Shown here: positions 13,023 to 22,008 of the stretch, one piece after another
How positions within the stretch are numbered: position 1 is the first letter of the stretch
Layout of the letters: every line of letters begins with the position of its first letter
NCBI GenBank assembly: GCA_905221605.1
Contig: CAJNDS010001546.1
Location: 479,001 to 543,000 of the forward strand
Direction of reading: 5' to 3'
DNA length: 64,000 nt
Source: Symbiodinium natans
Lineage: Eukaryota; Sar; Dinophyceae; Suessiales; Symbiodiniaceae
Program-made: the position numbers and the translations under genes
The notes under the pieces: model-generated
The model's input: the letters and a program-made list of their open reading frames with translations, nothing else
Told to the model about the DNA's origin: nothing
The model's database searches: none

Positions 13023-13405
13023 GTGTGAGACCCGGCACGAAAGCAACCGAACGGAGTCCTGACAACAAAGCTCTGTTAAGTGCACATGATGTGGCCCTCG
13101 TGCGTTCAAAGGAGACACCTTCGGCTGCTGGTGTGAAGCTCTCTAGGCGGTTTCAATCGGATACTTAAGACAGGCACCGCGCAAGTTTCGAAAAAAGTGG
13201 AACGGAAGCGGTTTGGGCGAAGGTTTCAGGTTAGATTCTGAAGCTCACTTCAGCCATCCGCAGCCATCCGCAGTCTGAGCCCTGAGGGAGCCTCGAGGGT
13301 TTCAACCCCGAATCCATCCGAAGAGCTACCCAATTACTTGGATCTGACAACGGTTGGTCGGCATTGCTGAGGTTGGCAGTCCAGGATCTCTGGGGGGGGG
13401 GGGGG
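13023..13405. other. Host DNA between RS gene and element
   Basis: No gene is seen. There is a doubled CAGCCATCCG near 13252-13271 and a run of 16 G at 13391-13406 that abuts the insertion point of the element. Confidence 0.6.
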
Positions 13406-13410
13406 GTTGT
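13406..13410. other. Candidate target-site duplication (left)
   Basis: GTTGT lies directly outside the left TIR and is matched by GTTGT at 32678-32682 directly outside the right TIR. Polintons usually make 6-bp duplications, so five bases is one short; a base may have been lost from or added to the adjoining G run. Confidence 0.55.
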
Positions 13411-13720
13411 AGTTAGCAGAACCCTTGCCCATTTCGGGTAATAATACCACCAGTCAACCCATTAGACGATTATTCCTATACTCCCCCCTACACCTCACCA
13501 ACTATATCACCACTACTACCCCATTACCAATACCAGTGTAGGAATAACCGATTACCTCATCCATATAAGAGGAATATTCCTATACTCCCTACTACTATCC
13601 CCCAAATATCACCACTACTTCCCCATTACCAAGACCAGTATAGGAATAACCAATTACCCTATCCATATTCCCTAAGGTGGTATTATCATCCCGAAATGGG
13701 CAAGGGTTCCTTCATAGACT
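13411..13720 (+). repeat. Left terminal inverted repeat
   Basis: Matches 32370-32677 in reverse complement with few differences. It starts AGTTAGCAGAACCCTTGCCC. Internally it contains two diverged tandem copies of a ~100-bp unit, each with ATTCCTATACTCCC near its start and a CCATTACCAA..CCAGT.TAGGAATAACC block near its end. Its outer ~35 bases (AACCCTTGCCCATTTCGGGT...) reappear inverted at its inner end (13672-13709), so the TIR is itself flanked by short inverted repeats. Confidence 0.95.
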
Positions 13721-13913
13721 TCACTAGGGCTAGGGTCAAGCTTGTAGCGGTCAGAGTTGTGATGCGTCGCAGGTGCTTTGCTCAACATGTCGTGATGATC
13801 ATGGCAAACGCATTTAATCTCACACAGCTACAATTTTAAGGTCTGCTAAGGCAGGTTGACTTGACAACTTGACAGCATGGTCGCGGCACTTTTGTTTCAA
13901 CTTTGTAGAACAT

Positions 13914-15402
13914 ATGGCGGACATGAACTCCTCCCCGCCTTCAAAATCAGCCCGACTGGAAGAGCCAGACTACACCGCCGAGTTGGCAGAAGCCAAGTCA
14001 GCCAAACAAGATGCAGAGCAGAAGTTGGAAACGGCATATGTCGCTGGACGGACTGACAAATACACGGAGCTTCTCGAGAACAAAAGGGCTGAGGCACAAA
14101 AGACCATCGAGTGGGCTCAGCAGATGATCGCGCAGTCGAAGTCACGCTCATCACAGGCGCCAGTTCGGAAACTTGTGTTAAGCCCTAAGTGTTTTAGGTT
14201 CAACTCCCCGCTTATCCCCACTACTTAGTCCCCTTAAGTAGTTCACGCTAGGAGGTTTGGTCCTTGCTAGGATTTAATGCTTGGATAGTTTGGTGGTTCG
14301 GGTGCTTAGGGATTTGGGGTGCATTCGTGAAAACTTGTTGCAGTCTTGCTTCATGCGTGCAAGTGACCTGCAAAGTCAGGACGCTGTGCTACTACAGAAG
14401 TTGGAGAACCTGCGACTGGAAGTGGGCGAGGTCAAGCGCGAGGTCAAGCAGGACTTGGGCGAGGTCAAGCACGAGGTCAAGCAGGACTTGGGCGAGGTCA
14501 AGCAGGACTTGGGCGAGGTGAAGCAGGAAGTGGGCGAGGTGAAGCGGATCCAGGAGGTTCAGGGAGATGTTTTGCCCAGGATGGCAAAGCAACTATACGG
14601 CTTCCGTGCTGCTACCCACTCCACCTTCGATCCCGAGTTTGAAAGCAAGTGCCAAACATATTATAAGACGACTTCATGCATGATTTTGGGTCAACTTTTT
14701 CCAACGTGTCTTCAAGACTGGGGTAAGGATTATTACTTTGGTCCCCATTATTTCCTGCCCGTGGGTGAGCACATCTACAAGAAGAGCATGGAGAAGGAAG
14801 GAAAAGACTTGGGCATCGAGACCACACATCCTCGGAATGGACTGCTTCTGGTAAAGGCTTTGGAGTCACAGTTCCAGGATGGTCACATGGTGCTGATTCC
14901 AGTGGAGGCAGCAGGCGAGCAGTTGTGCAGTGACGCCGGCACTCATTCTGATGCACCAGAACCCGAGACGCAAGTCACACTACAAATCCACGTTGCCACA
15001 TCTCTGCATGATGAACCTGTCATGTGGTCGGACAAGAAGCAGAAATTGATCGAGCCGGTTCCTTTTGAAAGACCCATCGTTCAGGAGCCGAAGGGGAAGG
15101 GCAAGAAAACAAACAAGAGCAAGAGCAAGAAGAAAGTCTTGCAGACGCAGCCCATTAGGTTTGGTGACTTGCATCGGCGAAACATCGTCATTCGCAAACC
15201 TTTCATGGCAAGCCTTTACATGCAGGTAGAGTTTGCCCAGGAGCGCCATCATGAATTCCCTGATCCAAAAGATGCCAAGGTTCGTGCCAAGTTCTTTGAC
15301 ATATGCCAAGATGGCATGAATATCCTCATGCAGCGCTTGTGTCGTGAAGTGGAGCCGAAGCGAGTTCTTCCAGAGGAGGCTGCCTTCGCAGGCGACACGT
15401 AG
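13914..15402 (+). CDS. Intron-containing HNH_2-like protein, host-type cargo gene
   Basis: Exon 1 is 13914-14174 and exon 2 is 14344-15402, joined by a 169-bp GT-AG intron in phase 0, giving about 439 residues. Exon 1 (from MADMNSSPPSKSARLEEPDY) is charged and helical. Exon 2 opens with a coiled coil built on a GEVKQDL heptad repeat (14425-14550). It then has a segment resembling the HNH_2 nuclease family: CMILG, a His in GPHYFLP, and HPRNGLLLVKALESQFQDG at about 14824-14880. The third His of the motif appears as Glu, so catalysis is uncertain. A Lys/Ser-rich basic stretch (15089-15142) may be a nuclear signal. An ATG at 14281 lies inside the intron and is not preferred. Composition is like the host, not the AT-rich viral core, and none of the core genes shows an intron. 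This suggests a gene captured from the host. Confidence 0.6.
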
Positions 15403-15798
15403 ACATGTTCAGACTGGGCGCTGTGATTCTCAATTGGTCCACGTGTGTCCGCATGTGTTAGAGTTTCACCTGCTGCCAAAGCATTCGGCATGCTCGCGGA
15501 TGGTAAAACACTGTCGCTAGATGAAGGTCGTGGGCAGTTTTGTATGCTCGAACCCTGCCCCCCTAGGAAAGCCATATACACAACACAATCACAGCGAAGC
15601 ACAAATGGACGCACAAACAAGTTTGACACACATGGTGTAGGGAGTTTTGGGGCGTTTATTTGTATTAAATATTAAAACATTGATACATATTAAAATCTCA
15701 TACAAACACTGAGCAAAAAACACACAAAAACAAGAAACCAACAAAACAAATAGAAAACAAAATAAAAAAAATAAGTTACTAAAAAAGCGTTTCACGAT
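15403..15798. other. Junction of host-like and viral-like DNA
   Basis: No gene is seen. Composition changes sharply near 15650, from host-like to strongly AT-rich with long A and T runs. This may be the seam between the captured segment and the viral core. Confidence 0.5.
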
Positions 15799-15831
15799 CA
15801 TAATATTATTAACATCATTAATAATATTATG
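15799..15831. terminator. Perfect hairpin after the 200-residue gene
   Basis: A 14-bp perfect stem, CATAATATTATTAA paired with TTAATAATATTATG, and a 5-base loop. It begins four bases beyond the minus-strand stop at 15836-15838. Its position fits a transcript-end hairpin. Confidence 0.65.
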
Positions 15832-15835
15832 TTCA

Positions 15836-16438
15836 TCACAGTTTTTGATCTGCTATATAGTCCCATATTGTATGAAAGTTAAAATATTTTCTCCGTAAGT
15901 GTATTTGATTTTCTATGTATGCCATAAGTATGGCTTTCAAAACATTTTTAACATAATCTTCGTAGCATGTTCTGTGTGTGACTTTTTCCATCATTCTCTC
16001 TGTATACTGGAAACTAAAATAGCCCATTGTATTCAGAATAAAGTTTCTCTTATAACTATCAAACATATGAAACAAATCTGTATCATTTATAAACTTCTTC
16101 ATTAGTAATTTGGTTGCGTGATTATACAAATACGAACTTTCTATCATTTTCTGTAAACACTCTTTCTTTTTCTTGTTGTTCTCTAACTTTTGGTATGACT
16201 TATCAAACAAGTTAAATATACAATGTATTTGTTTTTCAGCCTTACATAATTTGTTATATTTATCTTGATTATAAATCTTCTCATACTCTAGTATTTCTGA
16301 ACAACAATGACAGGAAAGATAAGAGGTAATATTATCAGTAATATTTTCATCAAATATACACATCAGCGCCTCTCGCTTTCTGTTTCTGTGTTCTTTGCAT
16401 ACTCCACATTCAAAATCAAAACGAAATGTTTTCATCAT
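15836..16438 (-). CDS. Hypothetical zinc-finger-like protein
   Basis: 200 residues, function not recognised. Near the N-terminus CxxC (C11, C14) is followed by a CHCC cluster (C43-C46), which could bind zinc. The motif FECGVCKEHRNRKREALMC resembles the single fingers that are frequent in large DNA viruses of protists. The rest is Lys-rich and helical, with aromatic residues toward the C-terminus. It lies next to the integrase gene on the same strand, 67 bases downstream of it, and ends at a strong hairpin. Confidence 0.7.
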   Translation of the reverse strand: MMKTFRFDFECGVCKEHRNRKREALMCIFDENITDNITSYLSCHCCSEILEYEKIYNQDKYNKLCKAEKQIHCIFNLFDKSYQKLENNKKKKECLQKMIESSYLYNHATKLLMKKFINDTDLFHMFDSYKRNFILNTMGYFSFQYTERMMEKVTHRTCYEDYVKNVLKAILMAYIENQIHLRRKYFNFHTIWDYIADQKL

Positions 16439-16505
16439 TATATTCTAACATATATAGATAATATTTCTTTAAATACTTTTCTTAAGAAACTAATTCTAAA
16501 GAATA

Positions 16506-17413
16506 TTAAACTTTTAATAATTCAAATCTCAAATAAGGTCTGTCCATACCTTCCACATAATAATGACTTTGACCTAATTTCTTTTCTATTCTCTCAACAG
16601 TATAAACGTTTTTACTGAAATTTCCAACCCTTTCCTTCTCATTCGGTTTTCGCTTCCTAAATATCTTGACTTCGTCACCCTTGTCAAGATCCGGATATAT
16701 CCTATTCCGTTTACCACTACTAGCAATATTCAACCTGACGCTTAATTCGTTACTCGGTTTCCGTGCCTCTTTCGGCGTGAATTTTGTAGCGGAATGTATC
16801 ATTTGAGTGTTATATGTAATCAGTATCTCAAAAATATAATCAGTCCATTGAATATTACTTTTCCCTTTTTTCTCGTCAGCCTCAACTCGTTTATATAACA
16901 TGTCCTTGAAAGTTCTGATCGCCCTCTCGCTGAAATTTGCGTGAGCTCTTGTCCTGTGGTGCTCTATTTTTTGCTCCTTTAAATATGTTTGAATAGCTTC
17001 TTTAGATAGAGCACCTTCATCATCAGTATATAAAATTTTCGGGTTTCTTCCCATCTTATGTAAACACTCAATCAGTCCCGAAGCCAGATTTCCTCCGTTT
17101 TGCCCTTTAACGGCACTACGTGCATAAACTTGTCAAAGACATCTATCATGATCATACCAACCTTAAACTTTTGATCTTCCAGATCATTTATCAAAAACAA
17201 GTCCATTTGATACTCGTATGCCGAATGTGGTGCTATAAAACTGTTCTGTCCCACAGGTTTTCTTTTTGCTTCCACGTTCTTCTTGAAAAACTCATTGACA
17301 TCGTCAATAGTTATGCTTTTATCTTTCTCCCGTGCTTCCTTTAAGGTCCTCTGTCTGCTCCCATATCCCGCGCGATCGTAATACACATCATTAATTATTT
17401 CTTGTTTACTCAT
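16506..17413 (-). pseudogene. rve-family integrase with a one-base frameshift
   Basis: The retroviral-type DDE integrase of polintons and PLVs, which inserts the element into host DNA. The upstream part (start 17413, MSKQEIINDV) carries a helical N-terminus and the first catalytic Asp (QMDLF, D71). The downstream part carries the second Asp (LYTDDEG), the Glu (NFSERAIRTFKD) and a C-terminal SH3/chromo-like module (DKGDEVKIFRKRK). The two halves are in different frames, and homology runs straight across the break near 17090, at an AAA in GGAGGAAATC. The upstream frame ends at a stop 17072-17074 and the downstream frame opens before that. A one-base loss, or an assembly error, explains it. All catalytic residues are present. 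An upstream Met at 17428 is less likely as start because it adds only five unrelated residues. Confidence 0.85.
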
Positions 17414-17433
17414 ATAAGTACAATACAAAATAT

Positions 17434-17463
17434 TGATTTAATCTTATTTCTAAAATTAAATCA
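17434..17463. terminator. Hairpin containing the stop of the 103-residue gene
   Basis: A 9-bp perfect stem, TGATTTAAT paired with ATTAAATCA, with a 12-base loop. On the minus strand the TGA stop of the 103-residue gene is the first triplet of the stem. Confidence 0.55.
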
Positions 17464-17772
17464 GCATTCTTCTGCTTTCATGGGCATCACAACTTTAACA
17501 TTATTCATGTCATACTTCGGTCCTTTCTTATTCTGACTGCTGTTGAATTCTGCCAGTTGCTCTTCGGTTAAATCTTCTATTGTGGTATTGATATTGTTGT
17601 CTTTTAGATATTGCTTTAACTTCTTCTTTTGAATGCACTTCAAGGCAGAATCGCGTTTTTTCTGCATATATCCTTCCTCTTGTCTTCGCTTGTAGTAATA
17701 CAGTCGGTTGTAAATTGCCAACTGTTCTCTTATCTCTTCCATGGTCATATCCTCTGGGGTTTTCATAGACAT
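17461..17772 (-). CDS. Hypothetical charged helical protein
   Basis: 103 residues, no family recognised. It is very rich in Lys, Glu, Gln and Asn with a probable coiled coil (EEIREQLAIYNRLYYYKRRQ) followed by KKLKQYLKDNNINTTIEDLT. It lies between the integrase (48 bases downstream on the same strand) and the divergent polymerase gene, whose start is 137 bases away across an AT-rich shared promoter region. Confidence 0.65.
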   Translation of the reverse strand: MSMKTPEDMTMEEIREQLAIYNRLYYYKRRQEEGYMQKKRDSALKCIQKKKLKQYLKDNNINTTIEDLTEEQLAEFNSSQNKKGPKYDMNNVKVVMPMKAEEC

Positions 17773-17909
17773 ATTACTATACTATATATTATAATATTTC
17801 TTTAAGTGAATTTTCTGAACAGAATTTCCCAAAAAATATTTAGTTTTCAAAACTTATCTTCAGAAAAACATTTAAATATAAATTTATTTTATAGTCTAAT
17901 TATATTGAC
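17773..17909. promoter_or_regulatory. Divergent AT-rich promoter region
   Basis: This is the spacer between the leftward 103-residue gene and the rightward polymerase-helicase gene. It contains ACTATATATTATAATATTTC and TTTATTTTATAGTCTAATTA, the kind of TATA-like tract found just upstream of most genes in the element. No further conserved box can be defined by eye. Confidence 0.35.
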
Positions 17910-20900
17910 ATGAGTAAGACCATCCAACGCGGTGTAAAAGCATTGGAGACAGTGTATGATTTTTATAAAGGCAGACTTAACAGAGCAACCAAAACTAAAA
18001 TCAAAAATGTCATCGGCTTATACGATGACAGAAAAATAGCGCAGTTCACAACAGCAGACAAACTAGTAAGGAACTTCATCAATGCCAAGACAGACCAACA
18101 AATGCAAAAGGCAAGTGACCAATACAACAAGGTATACGAAAAACACAAGGAAAAGAAACCACTAGGAGAACGAATGCGAACAGCAAAGCGTGACAAGAAA
18201 CTCACAGAAATCCGCAGACGACTAACACAGAAGACCGCAGTTCAGCGAATACAGAAGAGGGTGAGAGCGGAACAATCCAAAACAACACATGCATATTCCG
18301 TAGACCTTATGTTCTTCAAATTTAAACTCCCCAAGGATACCATCAAAGCATCCTTCAAAGACAGCAAGGGTAGACCCCTAATCCCGATCTGGTATGAGAC
18401 TAAGAGAGCAACTATACAAACAACAGACTATATAGAAGACTTATCGGGCAGACGTGTGTTTCAATACGAGACCAAAGACAGGTATGTTTTCAAGAAACTG
18501 ATGAAGACAATAATGTCTGACCCAGATATGGAGGAAACCCTTCGCTTCGTCCATTCCTACATAGTGTGCATCAAAGTTAAGGATGTAGACAAAGTAGATG
18601 GCGACACTGATTTTATACCAGTGGACGAGAATTTAACTGACACCTCCCATGTGAGCATGTTCCACAGATACATACAAACTCCATTAAACCCAGAATACGA
18701 AACACTAAAGGAAGCAATCAAAGTAAACCATTATCAAGAAAACCAGTGTTGGTTGAACACCATAACCGATTACTATAAGGACACACTTATGGGAGAAAAG
18801 CGCAGAGAAAAGAACAGACTAACCAGACAGAGCATGTTGACCCTGATAGGTAAGTCAGAAGAGGATTTTAAAACATCAGGTGCATCAATAAAGGAAATGG
18901 TTAAAGTGTTTGAGCACTACAGGGTCCAAGTCAGAATATACAATGCTTTTGAGAGACTGATTTTTCAGTATGACCCGCCCAAGCGAGATCATCATATCCC
19001 CACATTGTATGCCATTGTGAAGAACAACCACATATACACAGTAACCGATAATTTGAATGTATTAAGGCAGATGTTACCAAGAAACTCTGGGTATGACATT
19101 TCAGTGAAGGCTTCACCAGATTATCACCTGAATGAGAAGGACGAACCCGTTCAATGTAAAATGATACAGTCACTTAACGACATAAAGAAATATAACGAAC
19201 ACGCTGAGTATACATTGATATACGACGGTCATGACCTTGCCGAACTCTTTTATGAAAGCAAAAAAGCAGGATACGAACCACAAGTTAAATTCAGTGCAGG
19301 TATAGTATCGGAACTTAATTTTAAATTCAGGATAAAAAAGAATGTCATCAAATATAAAGTTAAGACCCAGAACCTAGTAAACAACTCCATTGACGGAACT
19401 TTTTCAGTGAGAACTGAGCAGATCTACAACAACATGTCTAAAGCAATGTATGTATTTAACAAGCCCTTGTTTAATCCACTGCATAAGTCATACTATAATG
19501 AGATTGACATGGAATTGTTTAAGGAATGTAGAACGATAAACCCAGTTGGTGAGATAAACAGACACTACTTCCAATACAACTCACATACAAACAAAGACGA
19601 TAAGATGTTTTACATGCCAGAACACACGGTAGAAATTGATATTAGAAAGGCATTCACACATGCTTTTAACAAGATTAAAGAAATCCCTGTCTTCACACAG
19701 TTTGATGTGTGGAAGCACTATGACTACATGAAGCACGATCACAGGAAACTACACGAACTCACGTTATACCTAGTAAAAGCAAACAAACATACCATGTTCT
19801 TCAACAAGACTTACAATCTAGTATATGGCAGGTTTCTGGCAGGGTATGCCAACCAATGTGAGATCATCTACTACAAGCAACCCTCTAGAGTATACAAGGT
19901 GGATTACAGAAAGATTGCAAAGGATTTGTGGCAAACAGACATTTCGGACAAATACCCCGAAGATGTGAAGATAAAAAAACTAATAGCCAATGTGAACTTT
20001 GGCTTACTAGAGAAGAGCACCAACACTGTATCTAGAAGTTATGCCTTTGACAGTCTACGGGAGGCATTGTATTATCAACAGCAAGTAGGTGGAAAAATCA
20101 ACAAGGTATCATCGTTTTATGATGAGGAGGTAGAGAATTGTAACGATGATGTGGGTGAGTATATAGAGAAGGAGAGTGACAAAAAGTATTATTGCCTGAC
20201 CGTCTCTGACAGAGCCACTCTACGAAATGGATACATTTACATAAAGGAACTTCTTTTACAACACCATAACCACAAAATGCATGAAGATTATAGCGCACTG
20301 ATCGCTAACCACATAGATGTATGGAGTGTTAAAACAGATGCATTTACGATCAGGAAGGACCACCTTAGTCTAGCAAAGAAGGTTCTACAATTCAATGATC
20401 ATATCGGCGGGTGGAGACATGAAAAGGGTAAACATATAGTAGAACCGAGAGACGAGCACAAGGCAAAAGTGAACACGTTAATGCCCATACCCGTGTTCAA
20501 AAACGATACCTTGTCTATAGAAGATGAGTGGGATACCAAGCAGATTGCAGAAGACATCGTTAAGCACAATCCCCTAATGATACGATCTAAATATGCAGGA
20601 GGAGGTAAGTCACATATTGCCAAACACTTTAGCAAACTTGGTTACAAGACCCTGTTCGTAGTTCCACAGAACAACCTATCACAAAACATACCAGATGATG
20701 CTGTAACGACAAACAAGTTTTTCTCTATACCTGTGGGCGATGGAGACAAGCTTCCTGAATTTGATCACAGCCAGTATAATGTGATAGTCTTTGATGAGAT
20801 TTACATGAACGGACTGCGCGTTCTGAATTGCATAAGAGGGTTTGTGAACAACAACCCAGATAAGATCATCATAGGAGCAGGCGATGTGAAACAGCTTCCA

Positions 20901-21869
20901 CCTGTGTGTGATGATCTGACTAATACAAGGAATGCTGGTGAATACTCTGATGAATGTATAGATCAGATTTTTAAGTATAACATTTTGCTTAAGGTGTGCA
21001 AGCGACTTGGACCCAAGGACGACCCAAAGGCAAACAAAAACAGAGAAATATTAGACAGTATGTATGATGATATGTGGATACATCGTATTCCATTAGAAGA
21101 GTTCGTGCCTAAATACTTTAAAATGACAGATGATGTTACAAAGGCAGTACACAACATCGCCTATACCAACATGAGATGTCTGAATGTGTCTAATTATATC
21201 AGGAAGCATTTAGGTAAAACAGATAAGTATGGAGTGGGTGACACACTCATATGCAGAGTGTATAAAAATTTGGGAAACCAGCGGTTTAATGTGAACTACA
21301 GGTATAGGATCATAAGTATGACACTACCAAGACTGACACTAGAGAATGTAAAATCCAAGGAGAAGTTCACTACTGATATATACACATTAGATAAGCATTT
21401 CAGATATGACTACTGCACTACATGCCACTCAGCGCAGGGTGCATCCATAGACGGTCAGATCATAATCCATGAGTGGGAGAAGAAACACCTAGTAACTCGT
21501 GAATGGATATGGTGTGCCCTTACCAGAAGCACGGACTTTAACAAGGTAAGGTTCTTCAAAAGCGCAACCAACCAGAACGAGTTAAACGAAGAAACTTTAA
21601 CAAAATACATATCAACCAAGATCAAGAATTACCAGATGCAAGATGAGAATGCCAACAGAGTTATAGATGTTGACAAGTATGTTAACCACGAGTGGTTTAT
21701 GAAACGGCTGACGAACACATGCTGTAATTGTGGTTGTCGTTTTGAATTTGAATTCAAAAACGGAAATCTAACAAGTAACATGACTGCGCAAAGGTTAGAC
21801 AATATGTCTGCGCATCATATAGATAATTGTGAGGCATGGTGTCGGGGATGTAACACAAGTGCTAAATAA
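17910..21869 (+). CDS. Replication protein: Cys-protease-like domain, family B DNA polymerase, SF1 helicase, HNH-like finger
   Basis: 1319 residues, the largest gene of the element. Residues 1-220 are basic and unrecognised. Residues 270-400 look like an OTU-type cysteine protease (NQCWLN with C280; NNHIYTV with H374). The family B polymerase palm follows: motif A EIDIRKAF (D577), motif B KKLIANVNFG (K690, N696, G698), motif C VKTDAF (D810). A Pif1/RecD-like SF1 helicase has Walker A AGGGKS (K900), Walker B VFDE (D962, E963), GDVKQLPP (motif III), HSAQGASIDG and ALTR. The last ~50 residues form a treble-clef or HNH-like finger (CCNCGC at 1271-1276; HH at 1302-1303; CRGCN at 1311-1315). No clear proofreading exonuclease motifs were seen. 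Polintons and PLVs replicate with their own polymerase, and fusions to helicases occur among PLVs. The protease assignment is the weakest part. Confidence 0.88.
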   Translation: MSKTIQRGVKALETVYDFYKGRLNRATKTKIKNVIGLYDDRKIAQFTTADKLVRNFINAKTDQQMQKASDQYNKVYEKHKEKKPLGERMRTAKRDKKLTEIRRRLTQKTAVQRIQKRVRAEQSKTTHAYSVDLMFFKFKLPKDTIKASFKDSKGRPLIPIWYETKRATIQTTDYIEDLSGRRVFQYETKDRYVFKKLMKTIMSDPDMEETLRFVHSYIVCIKVKDVDKVDGDTDFIPVDENLTDTSHVSMFHRYIQTPLNPEYETLKEAIKVNHYQENQCWLNTITDYYKDTLMGEKRREKNRLTRQSMLTLIGKSEEDFKTSGASIKEMVKVFEHYRVQVRIYNAFERLIFQYDPPKRDHHIPTLYAIVKNNHIYTVTDNLNVLRQMLPRNSGYDISVKASPDYHLNEKDEPVQCKMIQSLNDIKKYNEHAEYTLIYDGHDLAELFYESKKAGYEPQVKFSAGIVSELNFKFRIKKNVIKYKVKTQNLVNNSIDGTFSVRTEQIYNNMSKAMYVFNKPLFNPLHKSYYNEIDMELFKECRTINPVGEINRHYFQYNSHTNKDDKMFYMPEHTVEIDIRKAFTHAFNKIKEIPVFTQFDVWKHYDYMKHDHRKLHELTLYLVKANKHTMFFNKTYNLVYGRFLAGYANQCEIIYYKQPSRVYKVDYRKIAKDLWQTDISDKYPEDVKIKKLIANVNFGLLEKSTNTVSRSYAFDSLREALYYQQQVGGKINKVSSFYDEEVENCNDDVGEYIEKESDKKYYCLTVSDRATLRNGYIYIKELLLQHHNHKMHEDYSALIANHIDVWSVKTDAFTIRKDHLSLAKKVLQFNDHIGGWRHEKGKHIVEPRDEHKAKVNTLMPIPVFKNDTLSIEDEWDTKQIAEDIVKHNPLMIRSKYAGGGKSHIAKHFSKLGYKTLFVVPQNNLSQNIPDDAVTTNKFFSIPVGDGDKLPEFDHSQYNVIVFDEIYMNGLRVLNCIRGFVNNNPDKIIIGAGDVKQLPPVCDDLTNTRNAGEYSDECIDQIFKYNILLKVCKRLGPKDDPKANKNREILDSMYDDMWIHRIPLEEFVPKYFKMTDDVTKAVHNIAYTNMRCLNVSNYIRKHLGKTDKYGVGDTLICRVYKNLGNQRFNVNYRYRIISMTLPRLTLENVKSKEKFTTDIYTLDKHFRYDYCTTCHSAQGASIDGQIIIHEWEKKHLVTREWIWCALTRSTDFNKVRFFKSATNQNELNEETLTKYISTKIKNYQMQDENANRVIDVDKYVNHEWFMKRLTNTCCNCGCRFEFEFKNGNLTSNMTAQRLDNMSAHHIDNCEAWCRGCNTSAK

Positions 21870-21895
21870 AAACCTTTCATTTGATTTTTATTTAG
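21862..21895. terminator. Hairpin across the polymerase-helicase stop codon
   Basis: An 11-bp perfect stem, CTAAATAAAAA paired with TTTTTATTTAG, with a 12-base loop. The TAA stop (21867-21869) lies within the left arm. It separates the polymerase gene from the convergent 421-residue gene. Confidence 0.6.
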
Positions 21896-21930
21896 GATTG
21901 CTTGACATGAGTTTAACGGTTGAAAACTGT

Positions 21931-22008
21931 TTTATCGATTAACAACGGGTTTTATCTATTAAAAACGGGTTTTATCTATTAAAAACGGGTTTTATCTATT
22001 AAAAACGG
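21931..22008. repeat. Four 20-bp tandem repeats
   Basis: Four copies of TTTATCTATTAAAAACGGGT, the first with two changes and the last slightly short. The last copy holds the stop of the leftward 421-residue gene, so the array sits between two convergent genes. Confidence 0.95.

Noticed and set aside
13411-13720. CRISPR-like or LTR interpretation of the terminal repeats
   Set aside because: The copies are inverted, not direct, contain no spacer array, and flank a DNA-virus gene set.
14281-15402. HNH-like gene starting at the ATG at 14281
   Set aside because: The first ~20 codons lie in a likely intron; the exon upstream joins in phase at 14174/14344 and has a good start at 13914.
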